The notes: generated by a model from the letters alone, not told the origin. A DNA stretch of 55,499 nucleotides from Granulosicoccaceae bacterium (GCA_020629835.1 JAHDCO010000007.1:1-55499), one strand, 5' to 3'; shown: positions 17,246 to 26,800, counted from the first letter of the stretch. Made by a program: numbers and translations.

Positions 17246-19756
17246 TTATGCACTGCGCGCATGCTGTTGCTCAGCTGCAGCTTCTGCCAACGGGTTTTGT
17301 ATGTATGAACCCAGATGATCCGTGTCGGTACCCGCGTGCCGCTGATCGTTAGCAAAGTCATCTACCATCACAACCGCATGTGTGGCTCTCGCAGCCGTGC
17401 TAACCAGCTCAGCTTCGTCGTTCGTGATAACGCCGTCCGCTACCAAGGTTTGCAGCCAGGTTTCGTAGTCCATACCGTAAGGCACCTTACGACGTGAATC
17501 TTTGATCTTACGTTCCGCACCGTCGGCTGCCATGACACAGTCCAACGCATACTCAATCGCTCCTGTGGCATCAGCAGGATCACGTGTGATGTACAGGCCG
17601 TCGGTTAGACGATCGCGCGCTTCTGACGGTGACATCAAGATGCGTGCACAAGCCTGAGTCAGCTTATCGTTAGGCGTTCGGTAGCGTCGGCCCAATGGGA
17701 ATACAAGACCACGCAGAATTAAACCGATAGGTGTGGACGGGAAATTTCGCAGGATTTGATCCAAAGCAATTTGTGTCTGAAACAAGCAGTACCGTACCGA
17801 CCATTCCATCAACGGTTGATCCTCAGCGGGCGCACCGGTGTCTTCAAATCGCTTCAATACAGCAGATGCCATGTACATATGAATTAATCCATCGGCAAAA
17901 CGACCGGACAACATTTCCTTACGCTTTAATCCGCCACCCAGAAACAGCATGGCAAAGTCGGCTAAAAATGAATACGCAGCACTCATACGCGTTAGACGCC
18001 GGTAGTACTTTGCGTTTGGACCCACAATCGGTGCATCTACCAGGCGCCCCTTAGTGAGCCCGTGCAGTAGCGAACGCGCACCGTTTTGTACCGCATAACC
18101 GATGTGGCCACGTAATGCTTCATCGAAGTTTTCCAAGGCCTCCTGCCGGTTCGGCAAGGACGCCGATTGAATCTCTTTGATAAGCCACGGGTGGCATCGC
18201 ATAGCGCCTTGACCGAACACAATCATGCTTCGCGTAAGTATGTTGGCGCCCTCGACGGTAATACCTACCGGAATACCTTGATAAGCACGTCCGAGAAAGT
18301 TGCTTGGTCCTAAGCAGATGCCTTTGCCGCCGATGATATCCATACCATCGTTAACCACAGTACGCATACTCTCTGTGTTGAAGTGTTTCAACATGGCCGA
18401 GACCACGGATGGCTTTTCACCCTGATCCAGCGCTGCGCACGTCATGCGACGCCCCGCGTCCATGGTGTAGGTTAAGCCAGCCATACGACCAAGCACTTCT
18501 TCAATGCCTTCAAAACGACCAATCGGAAGGTTGAACTGCTTGCGCACGCGAGCGTAACCACCGACAAAACGTGAACACGCCTTGCCTGCCGCCACACCCG
18601 AGGACGGTAACGAGATACCACGGCCGACGGATAAGGATTCCATCAGCATTCGCCAGCCCTGGCCCACCATGTCAGGCCCACCGATGATCCATTCCATCGG
18701 GATGAATACCTGATCGCCACTGTTCGGCCCGTTCATAAATGCCTGGTTCAACGGCATATGGCGTCGCCCGATGTTTACGCCAGGGGTGTCCGTGGGAATG
18801 AGCGCGCACGTAATGCCAAGATCTTCAACGTCTCCCAATAAACCGTCCGGGTCATAGGCTTTGAACGCCAGGCCCAGCAACGTAGCGATTGGGCCCAGCG
18901 TGATGTAGCGCTTTTCCCAGGTAACGCGTAGCCCCAGTACTTCTTTGCCTTCGTGCTGCCCGTAGCAAACCACACCGTAGTCTGGCATTGCACCCGCATC
19001 AGAACCCGCGCTGGGCCCGGTTAGCGCAAAGCAAGGGATCTCTTCGCCCCGAGCGAGTCTGGGCAGGTAATAGCTTTTCTGCTCGTCGGTACCGTAGTGC
19101 AACAACAGTTCACCAGGCCCAAGCGAATTAGGCACCATGACACAGACACCACCGGATACGCTGCGTGCAGACAGCTTCGTGACCACTTCTGAGTGCGCCA
19201 TGGCTGAGAAACCCAGTCCGCCGTACTCTTTGGGTATCACCATGCCGAGAAAGCGATGTTTCTTAATGTGATCCCACGCAGGCTTGGGTAAATTATTCGC
19301 TTCGTATGTGATTTCCCAATCGTCCATCAGCGCACACAGCTCTTCCGCTGGGCCGTCCAAAAACGCTTGTTCTTCTTCGGTCAGAGATGCTTCGGGGTAC
19401 TTCAGCAGCTCATGCCACTGCGGGTCACCCTGGAAAATTTGCGCATCCCACCAAACGGTTCCAGCTTCAATAGCCTCGCGTTCTGTGTTCGACATGGGCG
19501 GCAGCACTTTCCGAACATAATTCAGCATGGGCGAACTGACCCACTTCATACGCAAGCTACGGACGTTGAACAGCACCGCTGCTGCGATAAACGCCACTAC
19601 AACGAGGCTTCCAAACCAACCGCCCAGGAATCCGAAGATAGACGCCACCCATAGAATGACGGCCCCGGCGACGGTTGCCACGATCAAACTGGGGGTGAAT
19701 GTGGCTAGCAGATACGTTGCGCCAGCCAGCACCAACAACCAAAAAAGTATGCCCAT
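17246..19756 (-). CDS. fadE: acyl-CoA dehydrogenase FadE
   Basis: The protein has 836 residues, close to the roughly 815 of Escherichia coli FadE and much longer than ordinary acyl-CoA dehydrogenases. Residues 1-70 form two or three hydrophobic segments, as in membrane-bound FadE. The acyl-CoA dehydrogenase core follows: PKEYGGLGFSAMAHSEV, FALTGPSAGSDAG for flavin binding, QAFMNGPNSGDQV, and GGKGICLGPSN. The C-terminal DUF1974-like half contains FPLGRRYRTPNDKL. FadE carries out the first oxidation of fatty acid beta-oxidation. It is convergent with the FadL-lipase operon and so likely burns the fatty acids that operon supplies. Confidence 0.95.
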   Translation of the reverse strand: MGILFWLLVLAGATYLLATFTPSLIVATVAGAVILWVASIFGFLGGWFGSLVVVAFIAAAVLFNVRSLRMKWVSSPMLNYVRKVLPPMSNTEREAIEAGTVWWDAQIFQGDPQWHELLKYPEASLTEEEQAFLDGPAEELCALMDDWEITYEANNLPKPAWDHIKKHRFLGMVIPKEYGGLGFSAMAHSEVVTKLSARSVSGGVCVMVPNSLGPGELLLHYGTDEQKSYYLPRLARGEEIPCFALTGPSAGSDAGAMPDYGVVCYGQHEGKEVLGLRVTWEKRYITLGPIATLLGLAFKAYDPDGLLGDVEDLGITCALIPTDTPGVNIGRRHMPLNQAFMNGPNSGDQVFIPMEWIIGGPDMVGQGWRMLMESLSVGRGISLPSSGVAAGKACSRFVGGYARVRKQFNLPIGRFEGIEEVLGRMAGLTYTMDAGRRMTCAALDQGEKPSVVSAMLKHFNTESMRTVVNDGMDIIGGKGICLGPSNFLGRAYQGIPVGITVEGANILTRSMIVFGQGAMRCHPWLIKEIQSASLPNRQEALENFDEALRGHIGYAVQNGARSLLHGLTKGRLVDAPIVGPNAKYYRRLTRMSAAYSFLADFAMLFLGGGLKRKEMLSGRFADGLIHMYMASAVLKRFEDTGAPAEDQPLMEWSVRYCLFQTQIALDQILRNFPSTPIGLILRGLVFPLGRRYRTPNDKLTQACARILMSPSEARDRLTDGLYITRDPADATGAIEYALDCVMAADGAERKIKDSRRKVPYGMDYETWLQTLVADGVITNDEAELVSTAARATHAVVMVDDFANDQRHAGTDTDHLGSYIQNPLAEAAAEQQHARSA

Positions 19757-20071
19757 AAATTGAACCTATGCCCTTTACACCGGCCTCTTGGAGCATTTCT
19801 GCCCCAGCCAGTTCGCAAAATTTAACAAAGAGTTATTACGCAAACACTGCACCACTCGAACCGCTGAGTACGGGTCAAACTCCCGACTTGACCACACTTT
19901 ATGACAGTGTTTAGTAATTTTCGTTTTCGGTACAGCGACGCAGGCACTATCCTTCTCCCGACACCGGCCTGGTTGGTACCAAACTATTCGCCCTCAAAGC
20001 CACAGAATGCCACCCCACTTCAGCTATAGTTTGCGTGTGAAAAGCCAATTCCGCTCCGGACGGTACTGCTG
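19757..20071. other. intergenic region between divergent fadE and folE
   Basis: No coding sequence is evident in these 315 bases. Two palindromes stand out: ACACT-N7-AGTGT at 19894-19910, about 140 bases upstream of fadE, and the perfect ten-base TTGGTACCAA at 19973-19982, about 90 bases upstream of folE. A TATAGT at 20025-20030 is a possible -10 box for folE without a clear -35 partner. Either palindrome could be an operator, but neither matches a regulator I can name with confidence. Confidence 0.35.
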
Positions 20072-20623
20072 ATGAAAAGCATGGACGACGCGTACGCGTC
20101 CATTTTAAAACACGTGGGTGAAGACCTGACTCGTGACGGCTTACTGGACACACCGCAAAGAGCCGCCAAAGCCATGGCCTACTTGACTCAGGGGTATTCG
20201 CAAACCCTAGAGGAAGTATTGAACGGCGCTGTGTTTGAAAGCGACAGCGACGAGATGGTTATTGTTCGGGATATTGAACTGTACTCGTTATGTGAACACC
20301 ACATGCTGCCATTTATTGGGAAAGCGCATGTGGCTTACTTGCCGTCTCAGAAGGTCATTGGGTTATCAAAAATCGCGCGCATCGTAGACATGTACGCCCG
20401 ACGCTTACAAATTCAGGAAAATTTAACCCGCCAGGTGGCTCTCGCGATCAGTGAAGTGACCGGAGGACTCGGTGTGGGTGTCGTCATGGAATGCCAACAC
20501 ATGTGCATGATGATGCGAGGCGTTCAGAAACAAAACTCAATGATGACCACCTCCTCTATGTTGGGTAACTTCCGCTCTGATATCAATACCCGCAATGAGT
20601 TTTTACAACTCATTCGAGGATAA
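20072..20623 (+). CDS. folE: GTP cyclohydrolase I
   Basis: The 183-residue protein carries the type IA GTP cyclohydrolase signature: [10 protein letters not shown] with zinc ligands Cys74 and His77, [22 protein letters not shown], and [11 protein letters not shown] with the third ligand Cys145. The enzyme converts GTP to 7,8-dihydroneopterin triphosphate for folate, queuosine or tetrahydrobiopterin. The start ATG gives a normal short N-terminus, and the length agrees with compact bacterial forms. It is followed after 47 bases by the DNA-repair gene on the same strand. Confidence 0.96.
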   Translation: MKSMDDAYASILKHVGEDLTRDGLLDTPQRAAKAMAYLTQGYSQTLEEVLNGAVFESDSDEMVIVRDIELYSLCEHHMLPFIGKAHVAYLPSQKVIGLSKIARIVDMYARRLQIQENLTRQVALAISEVTGGLGVGVVMECQHMCMMMRGVQKQNSMMTTSSMLGNFRSDINTRNEFLQLIRG

Positions 20624-20670
20624 GTATTCACCTCATACCTCGTACACACATACCCGTGTTGTAGCTGGCG

Positions 20671-21798
20671 ATGGCTGAACCACTTAAAGAACTGTTTAAT
20701 CCAACGATCGTCTCAGCCATGGGGCAACACCTGCAGCGCTGTTATCCGGACTTTAAACGCAAGCGCTTTGAGCAACAGGCGTTAACCGGTTTGGCTGAGC
20801 TGGAATTAAAAGCACGGGCGACGCACATACAAAGCGCGCTTGATGCTCAGCTACCCGAGGACTTCAGACAGGCGTGTGAAATCATGCTGGCAAGCCTCTC
20901 AACGAAAACCAATGAGGATTGGCTGCCCGAAGACATTCACTCACTCGGTATCAGCGGCTGGGCCGTCATGCCCATGGCCGACATCGTGGCACAGCGCGGT
21001 CTAGCAGATTTCGATTACGCCATGTCGGTACTTGCCGAAATGACAAAACGGTTCACGGCAGAATTCGCTGTACGCCCTTTTTTTGTGGCCGATGAAGATC
21101 GAGCTCTAAGCATTGCAAAACAATGGGCTTTGGATGAAAACTATCACGTTCGCAGACTGGCATCCGAGGGTTCCAGGCCGCGTTTGCCGTGGGGTATTCG
21201 CTTGCAATCCTTTAATGAAAACCCCGAACCGTTAATTCCACTTCTGGCCTTACTTAAAGATGACCCATCAGACTATGTTCGCCGATCCGTGGCTAATTCC
21301 CTTAACGATATCGCTAAGACCCATCCAGCGCTGGTTGCACAAGTGGCTGAGCAATGGTCGGTTGATGCGTCACCGAACCGCGAGCAACTGATCAAACACG
21401 CGTGCCGCACGTTGATTAAATCTGGTCACAAACCCACGTTAGCCGCGTTAGGCTATTCATCGCCCAACGTTGGCGTTCAGCCAATAAAACTAACTCGTAA
21501 ACACATTCGACTGGGTGAGCATCTGCCGGTTTCAGTCAGTATCCAATCTTCCAGTGATAAAACCCAGAAACTGATCATCGACTACATCATTTACTTTCGT
21601 AAGGCTAATGGCAGCCTCAGCGCAAAGACCTTCAAATGGAAAACCATTGAGCTGAAGCCCAAAGAAAAATTAACGTTAGAAAAAGCGCATCCATTCAAGC
21701 CCATCACAACCCGTGTATATCACGCCGGACAGCACGGCATCGCGCTCCAGATTAATGGCGAAGCTTTCGACATCGCCGAATTTACACTTGAGCTTTAG
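20671..21798 (+). CDS. AlkC-type DNA alkylation repair glycosylase
   Basis: The 375-residue protein is mostly helical HEAT-like repeats, as in AlkC/AlkD glycosylases: LFNPTIVSAMGQHLQRCYPDF at the start, a WAVMPMADIVAQRG helix near residue 110, then YHVRRLASEGSRPRLPWG near 165 and DDPSDYVRRSVANSLNDIAK near 200. From about residue 280 the sequence turns beta-rich, consistent with the Ig-like C-terminal domain known from some AlkC proteins. AlkC enzymes excise N3-methyladenine and similar lesions without base flipping. The pairing with folE is probably positional only. A GTAGCTGGCG sequence precedes the ATG and no strong ribosome site is seen. Confidence 0.83.
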   Translation: MAEPLKELFNPTIVSAMGQHLQRCYPDFKRKRFEQQALTGLAELELKARATHIQSALDAQLPEDFRQACEIMLASLSTKTNEDWLPEDIHSLGISGWAVMPMADIVAQRGLADFDYAMSVLAEMTKRFTAEFAVRPFFVADEDRALSIAKQWALDENYHVRRLASEGSRPRLPWGIRLQSFNENPEPLIPLLALLKDDPSDYVRRSVANSLNDIAKTHPALVAQVAEQWSVDASPNREQLIKHACRTLIKSGHKPTLAALGYSSPNVGVQPIKLTRKHIRLGEHLPVSVSIQSSSDKTQKLIIDYIIYFRKANGSLSAKTFKWKTIELKPKEKLTLEKAHPFKPITTRVYHAGQHGIALQINGEAFDIAEFTLEL

Positions 21799-21807
21799 CG
21801 CTTAACC

Positions 21808-21850
21808 GCTTGCCTGGGTGCTTGTTTGAGTGCTTGTTTGAGTGCTTGTT
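21808..21850. repeat. 12-bp tandem repeat between convergent genes
   Basis: Three 12-base units (gcttgcctgggt, gcttgtttgagt, gcttgtttgagt) and a partial fourth, gcttgtt, fill the gap just after the alkC-like stop. They do not form an obvious terminator. A slippage product is the simplest reading. Confidence 0.85.
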
Positions 21851-21871
21851 AAAACCGGTGGTTAATGCAGA

Positions 21872-23686
21872 TCACTGATTACTATCGTGATTGTCAATCG
21901 ACTCATTAATTGAATCCTGCTGCATGTGCCACAAGATGGAATAAAGCCCATCTTGAGCAAGTAATTCAGTATGGGAACCCTGCTCAACAATGCGGCCGTC
22001 TTCAAGCACGAGAATTTTATCCGCATCCACAACGGTCGACAGTCGGTGCGCAATAACTAATGAGGTGGCGCGTTCGGCTGCTGCATTTAAGCCATCCAGG
22101 ATGGCTTTCTCTGTTTGCGTATCCAGACTCGATGTTGCTTCGTCAAAAACAATTATCGGTGGAGACTTTAGCATGACGCGCGCGATGGCCACACGTTGCT
22201 TCTCACCACCAGACAGTTTTAAACCACGCTCACCCACTATGGTGTCGTAGCCGCCGGGTAGCTGCTCGATGAACCGATCAAGGTTTGCCGCTTTAGCCGC
22301 CGCTTTCACATCCTCAAACGAGGCATCGTTGTTGGCGTACTGCAAGTTATAACGCAGGGATTCGTTAAACATAACGGTATCCTGCGGCACCACACCCAAC
22401 TGCGCGCGTAAACTGCTTTGTGTGCAATCTCGCACGTCCACGCCGTCGACTTTTATGCTGCCGCTGTCCACATCATAAAACCGAAACAGCAAACGAGACA
22501 GGGTCGATTTCCCAGAACCCGATGGGCCCACCACAGCAACTTTCTGACCCGGTTGTACAGAAAAACTTACCCCTTTAAGAATCGGCCGCTCGGGTAAATA
22601 TGAAAAATGTACGTCATTAAATTCTAAGCCCGCCTGCTTTATCGCCAAGGGTTGCGCATTCGGTTTATCTTCAATTTCTGGCGTCTTTTCCAGAAGTTTA
22701 ATGATGAGATCCATATCCGCCAATGCATACTGCAGGCCTCGATAAACAACCCCTAACGCATTTAAGGGCACAAACAACTGCAGCATGAGTGCGTTGATCA
22801 ATACGATGTCACCCAGCGTAATGACCTCAGTAGTTACTTCTTTAGCAGCAATCATCATAATGATGGTCACGCCAATGGTGACAATGGCTGTTTGGCCAAA
22901 ATTTAACGTAGACATGGTTACCTGGCTTTTGACGCCTGCGTCCGACCAGTCTCTTAAGTAACCATCGTAAGCACCTTGTTCTAACGGTTCGTTGTTAAAG
23001 TACTTAACGGTCTCGTAGTTTAATAAGCTATCTACTGCACGACCATTGGCCTGGCTTTCCAGGCGATTCATTTCATGCCGAAACTGCATACGCCAACCGG
23101 AAAACATGAGCGTAAACACCACATAAATGATGACCGTGGTGGCAACAACCGCAGTGTATTGCCAGCCATAGCCACCGAACAGAATAGCGGCCACTAATAA
23201 AAATTCTGCGATGGTCGGGACGATGTTAAACACCAACAAATTGACGATAGAACTCAACGAGTTGGTTCCGCGGTTTAAGTCGCTGGATATACTGCCGGTT
23301 CGGCGCTCCAGGTGATAAGCCAGCGATAGGCCGTGCAACTTGGCCAGCACACTGCTTGATAGCTTGTGCATCGCGCGATATCGAACACGCGCGAACAACG
23401 AATCCCGTAATTCTTTAAAGGCTGCACTGGCCAAGCGCAAAGCCCCGTAGGCGGCAACCAAACCAATGGCTACGGTCAGTATCTGCTGCTGAACCGATTC
23501 AGCATCCAGTGTGTTGATGATCTCTTTCAATACCAGCGGCACGGCCACGGTAGCGAGCTTTGCCGCCAACAGAAAACCCAACGCGATCATCACTCGCCCG
23601 CGGTACTCCCACAGGTAGGCACTTAGCTTGACTAAGTTTTGCACATCACGTCGGTTACTGTGTGGGGCTTCAAGCCTACGATGCAT
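21872..23686 (-). CDS. Atm1/HMT1-type ABC exporter (fused membrane and ATPase domains)
   Basis: The 604-residue half-transporter has six predicted membrane helices over about residues 30-320 and one nucleotide-binding domain. The ATPase shows Walker A GPSGSGKST, signature LSGGEKQR, Walker B IIVFDEATSSLD, and the H-loop IAHRLST. The segments ARVRYRAMHKLS and HLERRTGSISSDLNRG are typical of the ABCB7/Atm1 subfamily, which exports glutathione conjugates or glutathione-bound metal-sulfur species. The gene overlaps the 3' end of dusA by 11 bases and is probably expressed from the same promoter. The glutathione-linked adhC-fghA genes lie just beyond dusA, but on the other strand. Specific cargo is not visible from sequence. 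Confidence 0.88.
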   Translation of the reverse strand: MHRRLEAPHSNRRDVQNLVKLSAYLWEYRGRVMIALGFLLAAKLATVAVPLVLKEIINTLDAESVQQQILTVAIGLVAAYGALRLASAAFKELRDSLFARVRYRAMHKLSSSVLAKLHGLSLAYHLERRTGSISSDLNRGTNSLSSIVNLLVFNIVPTIAEFLLVAAILFGGYGWQYTAVVATTVIIYVVFTLMFSGWRMQFRHEMNRLESQANGRAVDSLLNYETVKYFNNEPLEQGAYDGYLRDWSDAGVKSQVTMSTLNFGQTAIVTIGVTIIMMIAAKEVTTEVITLGDIVLINALMLQLFVPLNALGVVYRGLQYALADMDLIIKLLEKTPEIEDKPNAQPLAIKQAGLEFNDVHFSYLPERPILKGVSFSVQPGQKVAVVGPSGSGKSTLSRLLFRFYDVDSGSIKVDGVDVRDCTQSSLRAQLGVVPQDTVMFNESLRYNLQYANNDASFEDVKAAAKAANLDRFIEQLPGGYDTIVGERGLKLSGGEKQRVAIARVMLKSPPIIVFDEATSSLDTQTEKAILDGLNAAAERATSLVIAHRLSTVVDADKILVLEDGRIVEQGSHTELLAQDGLYSILWHMQQDSINESIDNHDSNQ

Positions 23687-24728
23687 ACGGGGTATAGCCC
23701 TGAGAGTGATGTGATGGTGTGTTTAACACGAAGCTCAACGCTGTTTCTACCAGTTCAATCGCATCCGTCGCGCCGGATGCATGCTCACTAAGATGGCGTC
23801 GCCACAACCGCGCACCGGGTACCCCTTGAAATAAAGCAACCGCATGTCGGCTCATGGCGTTGATACGAACGCCCTGCTCGTACTGCGCTTGCATATACAA
23901 CGCATAGTCTCGTGCCACATTCGCAAGTTTTAGCAGCTCGCCACCATCGAGTTCTTTGGGCTGGGTTTTTACATCTACTTCTTTGTGCGCATAGAGCGTC
24001 GTATCGGCATTCAACAAACAACTGGGGTTGTAATACGCTTCACGCCCGATCATGACGCCGTCCACGTGTTGCAGATGATCTTCAGCCTCTTCTAAGGTTT
24101 TTATGCCACCGTTGATATCTATGGTCAGCTGCGGAAATGCCGCTTTTAATCGGTACACATATTCATATCGAAGCGGGGGTATGGTTCGGTTTTCTTTCGG
24201 GCTCAAGCCATCCAGCCAAGCCTTTCTCGCATGCACGATAAAATGCGAACAGCCTGCCCTGGCAACGGTATCTACAAAATCATGCACCACCTCGTAACTA
24301 TCATCTCGATCAATGCCCAAACGGCACTTGACGCTCACCGGAATTGATACCGCTCGTTGCATTGCAGCCACGCACTGGCCTACCAGTGCAGCCTCGGCCA
24401 TAAGACAGGCCCCAAAACGTCCGGATTTCACGCGATCACTGGGACAACCTACGTTCATATTGATAGCGTCGTATCGCCACTGTTCACCGATGCTGGCCGC
24501 TTCAGCAAGCGCAACGGGATCTGAGCCACCCAATTGCAAAACAACGGGCGTATCGCCGTCATCCTTGCCCAGCAGATACGCCTGATCACCGTTTAATACG
24601 GCTCCTGTGGTAACCATTTCGGTGTACAGCACGGTATGCCGGGTCAGCCGCCGCATCAAATAACGGTAGTGCCGGTCGGTCAGCTCCATCATGGGAGCGA
24701 TGGACAGTCGGTGATCTAGCGGATGCAT
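23676..24728 (-). CDS. dusA: tRNA-dihydrouridine synthase A
   Basis: The start is placed at the ATG at 24728 (MHPLDHRLSIAPMMELTDRH), which matches DusA N-termini; the frame extends 11 codons further to another ATG that adds an unlikely leader. This gives 350 residues. Motifs are APMMELTDRHYRYLMR, MNVGCPSDRV with the catalytic Cys, FIVHARKAWLDGLSPKENR, and NGGIKTLEEA. DusA reduces U20/20a in tRNA using FMN and NADPH. The gene is divergent from adhC across 71 bases and overlaps the downstream ABC transporter gene. Confidence 0.95.
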   Translation of the reverse strand: MHPLDHRLSIAPMMELTDRHYRYLMRRLTRHTVLYTEMVTTGAVLNGDQAYLLGKDDGDTPVVLQLGGSDPVALAEAASIGEQWRYDAINMNVGCPSDRVKSGRFGACLMAEAALVGQCVAAMQRAVSIPVSVKCRLGIDRDDSYEVVHDFVDTVARAGCSHFIVHARKAWLDGLSPKENRTIPPLRYEYVYRLKAAFPQLTIDINGGIKTLEEAEDHLQHVDGVMIGREAYYNPSCLLNADTTLYAHKEVDVKTQPKELDGGELLKLANVARDYALYMQAQYEQGVRINAMSRHAVALFQGVPGARLWRRHLSEHASGATDAIELVETALSFVLNTPSHHSQGYTPYAS

Positions 24729-24799
24729 CCGCTTATTGTACCCCTCACAATGCGGTAACATCGTCCAAACAGAAGTGTTCGCTTAGGGGAGAAACAATA

Positions 24800-25909
24800 A
24801 TGAAAACACAAGCTGCAGTTGCATTCGGTGCCGGAAAACCACTGGAAGTGGTGGAAGTGGACTTGGATGGCCCGCAGGCAGGCGAAGTGCTGGTTGAGCT
24901 CAAGGCCACAGGCATCTGCCACACCGATGAATTCACCTTGTCCGGGGCGGACCCAGAAGGCGCGTTTCCCACGATTTTAGGTCACGAAGGGGCTGGTGTT
25001 GTCCTGGAAGTAGGCGAAGGCGTGACCAGCGTTGAGCCTGGCGACCACGTGATACCTCTGTATACCCCAGAGTGTCGAGAGTGCGACTACTGTTTACACC
25101 CCAAGACCAACCTCTGCCAAGCCATTCGCAGCACTCAGGGTCAGGGTCTGATGCCTGACGGTACCTCCCGCTTCTCCTACAAGGGCGAACGCCTGTTGCA
25201 CTACATGGGTTGTTCCACGTTCGCAAACCACACGGTGTTGCCAGAAATTGCACTGGCTAAGGTGAGAAAAGATGCTCCGTTCGACAAAATTTGCTACATC
25301 GGCTGTGGTGTAACCACCGGCGTCGGCGCGGTTATGTTTACCGCCAAGGCAGAGCCAAACTGCGTGGGTGTGGTGTTCGGATTAGGCGGTATCGGATTGA
25401 ACGTCATCCAGGGTTTGAAACTGGTTGGCGCAAAACAAATTGTGGGCGTTGACACCAACCCCAGTAAAGAAGCCATCGGTCGACAGTTTGGCATGACAGA
25501 CTTCGTGAACCCCACCGATCACGGCGATCAACTGGTTGATCATTTGGTGGAACTCACCGGCGGTGGTGCCGATTACTCATTTGAATGCATCGGTAACGTC
25601 GAGGTTATGCGCGCCGCCCTGGAGTGCTGCCACAAAGGATGGGGTGAAAGCATCATCATTGGTGTAGCTGGAGCGGGTAAAGAGATATCAACCCGGCCCT
25701 TTCAATTAGTCACGGGGCGTTCCTGGAGAGGCACGGCGTTCGGCGGAGCACGCGGTCGCTCAGACGTACCCAAGATTGTGGATATGTATATGGAAGGACG
25801 CCTGGATATCGACAGCTTGATTACGCACAAGCTTGAGCTTGAAAACATTAATGAAGGTTTCGAGTTGATGCACGCTGGTGAAAGTATCCGCAGTGTGGTG
25901 GTGTACTGA
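24800..25909 (+). CDS. frmA: S-(hydroxymethyl)glutathione dehydrogenase (class III alcohol dehydrogenase)
   Basis: The 369-residue zinc dehydrogenase shows the class III pattern: ATGICHTDEFTLSGADPEG with the catalytic Cys, LGHEGAGVV, a four-Cys structural zinc loop ECRECDYCLHPKTNLC, and GCGVTTGVGAV with another catalytic ligand. The Rossmann segment is GLGGIGLNVIQG. It oxidises S-hydroxymethylglutathione to S-formylglutathione during formaldehyde detoxification. AGGGGAG at 24785-24791 is a strong ribosome-binding site. The hydrolase for the next step starts three bases after the stop, so the pair forms a complete pathway module. No FrmR-type repressor gene is visible nearby. Confidence 0.96.
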   Translation: MKTQAAVAFGAGKPLEVVEVDLDGPQAGEVLVELKATGICHTDEFTLSGADPEGAFPTILGHEGAGVVLEVGEGVTSVEPGDHVIPLYTPECRECDYCLHPKTNLCQAIRSTQGQGLMPDGTSRFSYKGERLLHYMGCSTFANHTVLPEIALAKVRKDAPFDKICYIGCGVTTGVGAVMFTAKAEPNCVGVVFGLGGIGLNVIQGLKLVGAKQIVGVDTNPSKEAIGRQFGMTDFVNPTDHGDQLVDHLVELTGGGADYSFECIGNVEVMRAALECCHKGWGESIIIGVAGAGKEISTRPFQLVTGRSWRGTAFGGARGRSDVPKIVDMYMEGRLDIDSLITHKLELENINEGFELMHAGESIRSVVVY

Positions 25910-25912
25910 TCA

Positions 25913-26752
25913 ATGAGCCTTGTTACTGAATCCAGTTGGGCTAATGCGGGCGGTACGCTGTCTGTGCACACACACGACAGCGACACCGTTCAGGGCAGTA
26001 TGCGATTCGCGGTATTCACACCTGCCCAGGCAGCGAATGGGCCGGTGCCGGTTTTGTGGTATTTATCAGGGCTGACGTGCAGTTGGGCGAATGTGATGGA
26101 GAAATCCGGCATTCAGCACGCTGCAGCCGAACACGGCCTGATGATCGTGGCACCAGATACCAGCCCGCGCGGTGACTCGGTAGCCGACGATGAGGCGTAT
26201 GATTTAGGTCAAGGTGCGGGGTTTTATCTCACAGCCACGCAAGCGCCGTGGGCGCCGCACTTTGCCATGGATCAATACGTCAAAGACGAACTGCCAGAGG
26301 TTGTTGGTAAGCACTTCAAAGCCGACTTATCGGCTCAAGGCATAACCGGCCATTCCATGGGTGGTCATGGCGCGCTCACCCTGCATTTAAAAAACCCGGA
26401 TCAGTTTAAATCCGTGTCAGCCTTCTCGCCTATTGCCTGCCCAAGTCAGGTGCCATGGGGCCAAAAAGCGTTCAGCGCTTACTTGGGCGATGACCAAAGC
26501 ACGTGGGCGAATTACGACTCGCAACAATTAGTTAAAAGCAAGCCGAGTCAGGCGACTCTGTTGATTGATACTGGAGACGCCGATCAGTTCCTGGCCGAAC
26601 AACTCACCCCCGAAGCGTTTATCGAAACCTGCAAAGCGGCCGGGCAATCGTTAAATTACCGCATGCAACCCGGTTACGATCATTCGTACTACTTCGTGTC
26701 CAGCTTCATTCGTGATCACGTGGCGCATCATGCGGCGGTTTTGAAAAGCTAA
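25913..26752 (+). CDS. fghA: S-formylglutathione hydrolase
   Basis: The 279-residue esterase-D-family enzyme has WYLSGLTCSWANVMEKSGIQ near the start, the nucleophile elbow GHSMGGHGAL near residue 145, and the acid and base residues in DTGDADQFL and GYDHSYYF. It hydrolyses S-formylglutathione to formate and glutathione. It sits three bases after the dehydrogenase and is plainly co-transcribed with it. An inverted repeat lies 14 bases after the stop. Confidence 0.95.
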   Translation: MSLVTESSWANAGGTLSVHTHDSDTVQGSMRFAVFTPAQAANGPVPVLWYLSGLTCSWANVMEKSGIQHAAAEHGLMIVAPDTSPRGDSVADDEAYDLGQGAGFYLTATQAPWAPHFAMDQYVKDELPEVVGKHFKADLSAQGITGHSMGGHGALTLHLKNPDQFKSVSAFSPIACPSQVPWGQKAFSAYLGDDQSTWANYDSQQLVKSKPSQATLLIDTGDADQFLAEQLTPEAFIETCKAAGQSLNYRMQPGYDHSYYFVSSFIRDHVAHHAAVLKS

Positions 26753-26765
26753 GTGCTAGGGTTTC

Positions 26766-26800
26766 GCACCGCTAACGCTTTGTAACAGCGTTAGCGGTGC
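26766..26800. terminator. 14-bp inverted repeat between convergent genes
   Basis: GCACCGCTAACGCT (26766-26779) pairs perfectly with AGCGTTAGCGGTGC (26787-26800) around a seven-base loop. It lies between fghA and the convergent M20 gene. There is no T run on either side, so it is a hairpin transcript end or protection site, not a textbook intrinsic terminator. Confidence 0.6.

Noticed and set aside
24729..24761. Longer DusA N-terminus
   Set aside because: The 11 extra residues precede the normal DusA start and have no ribosome-binding site of note.
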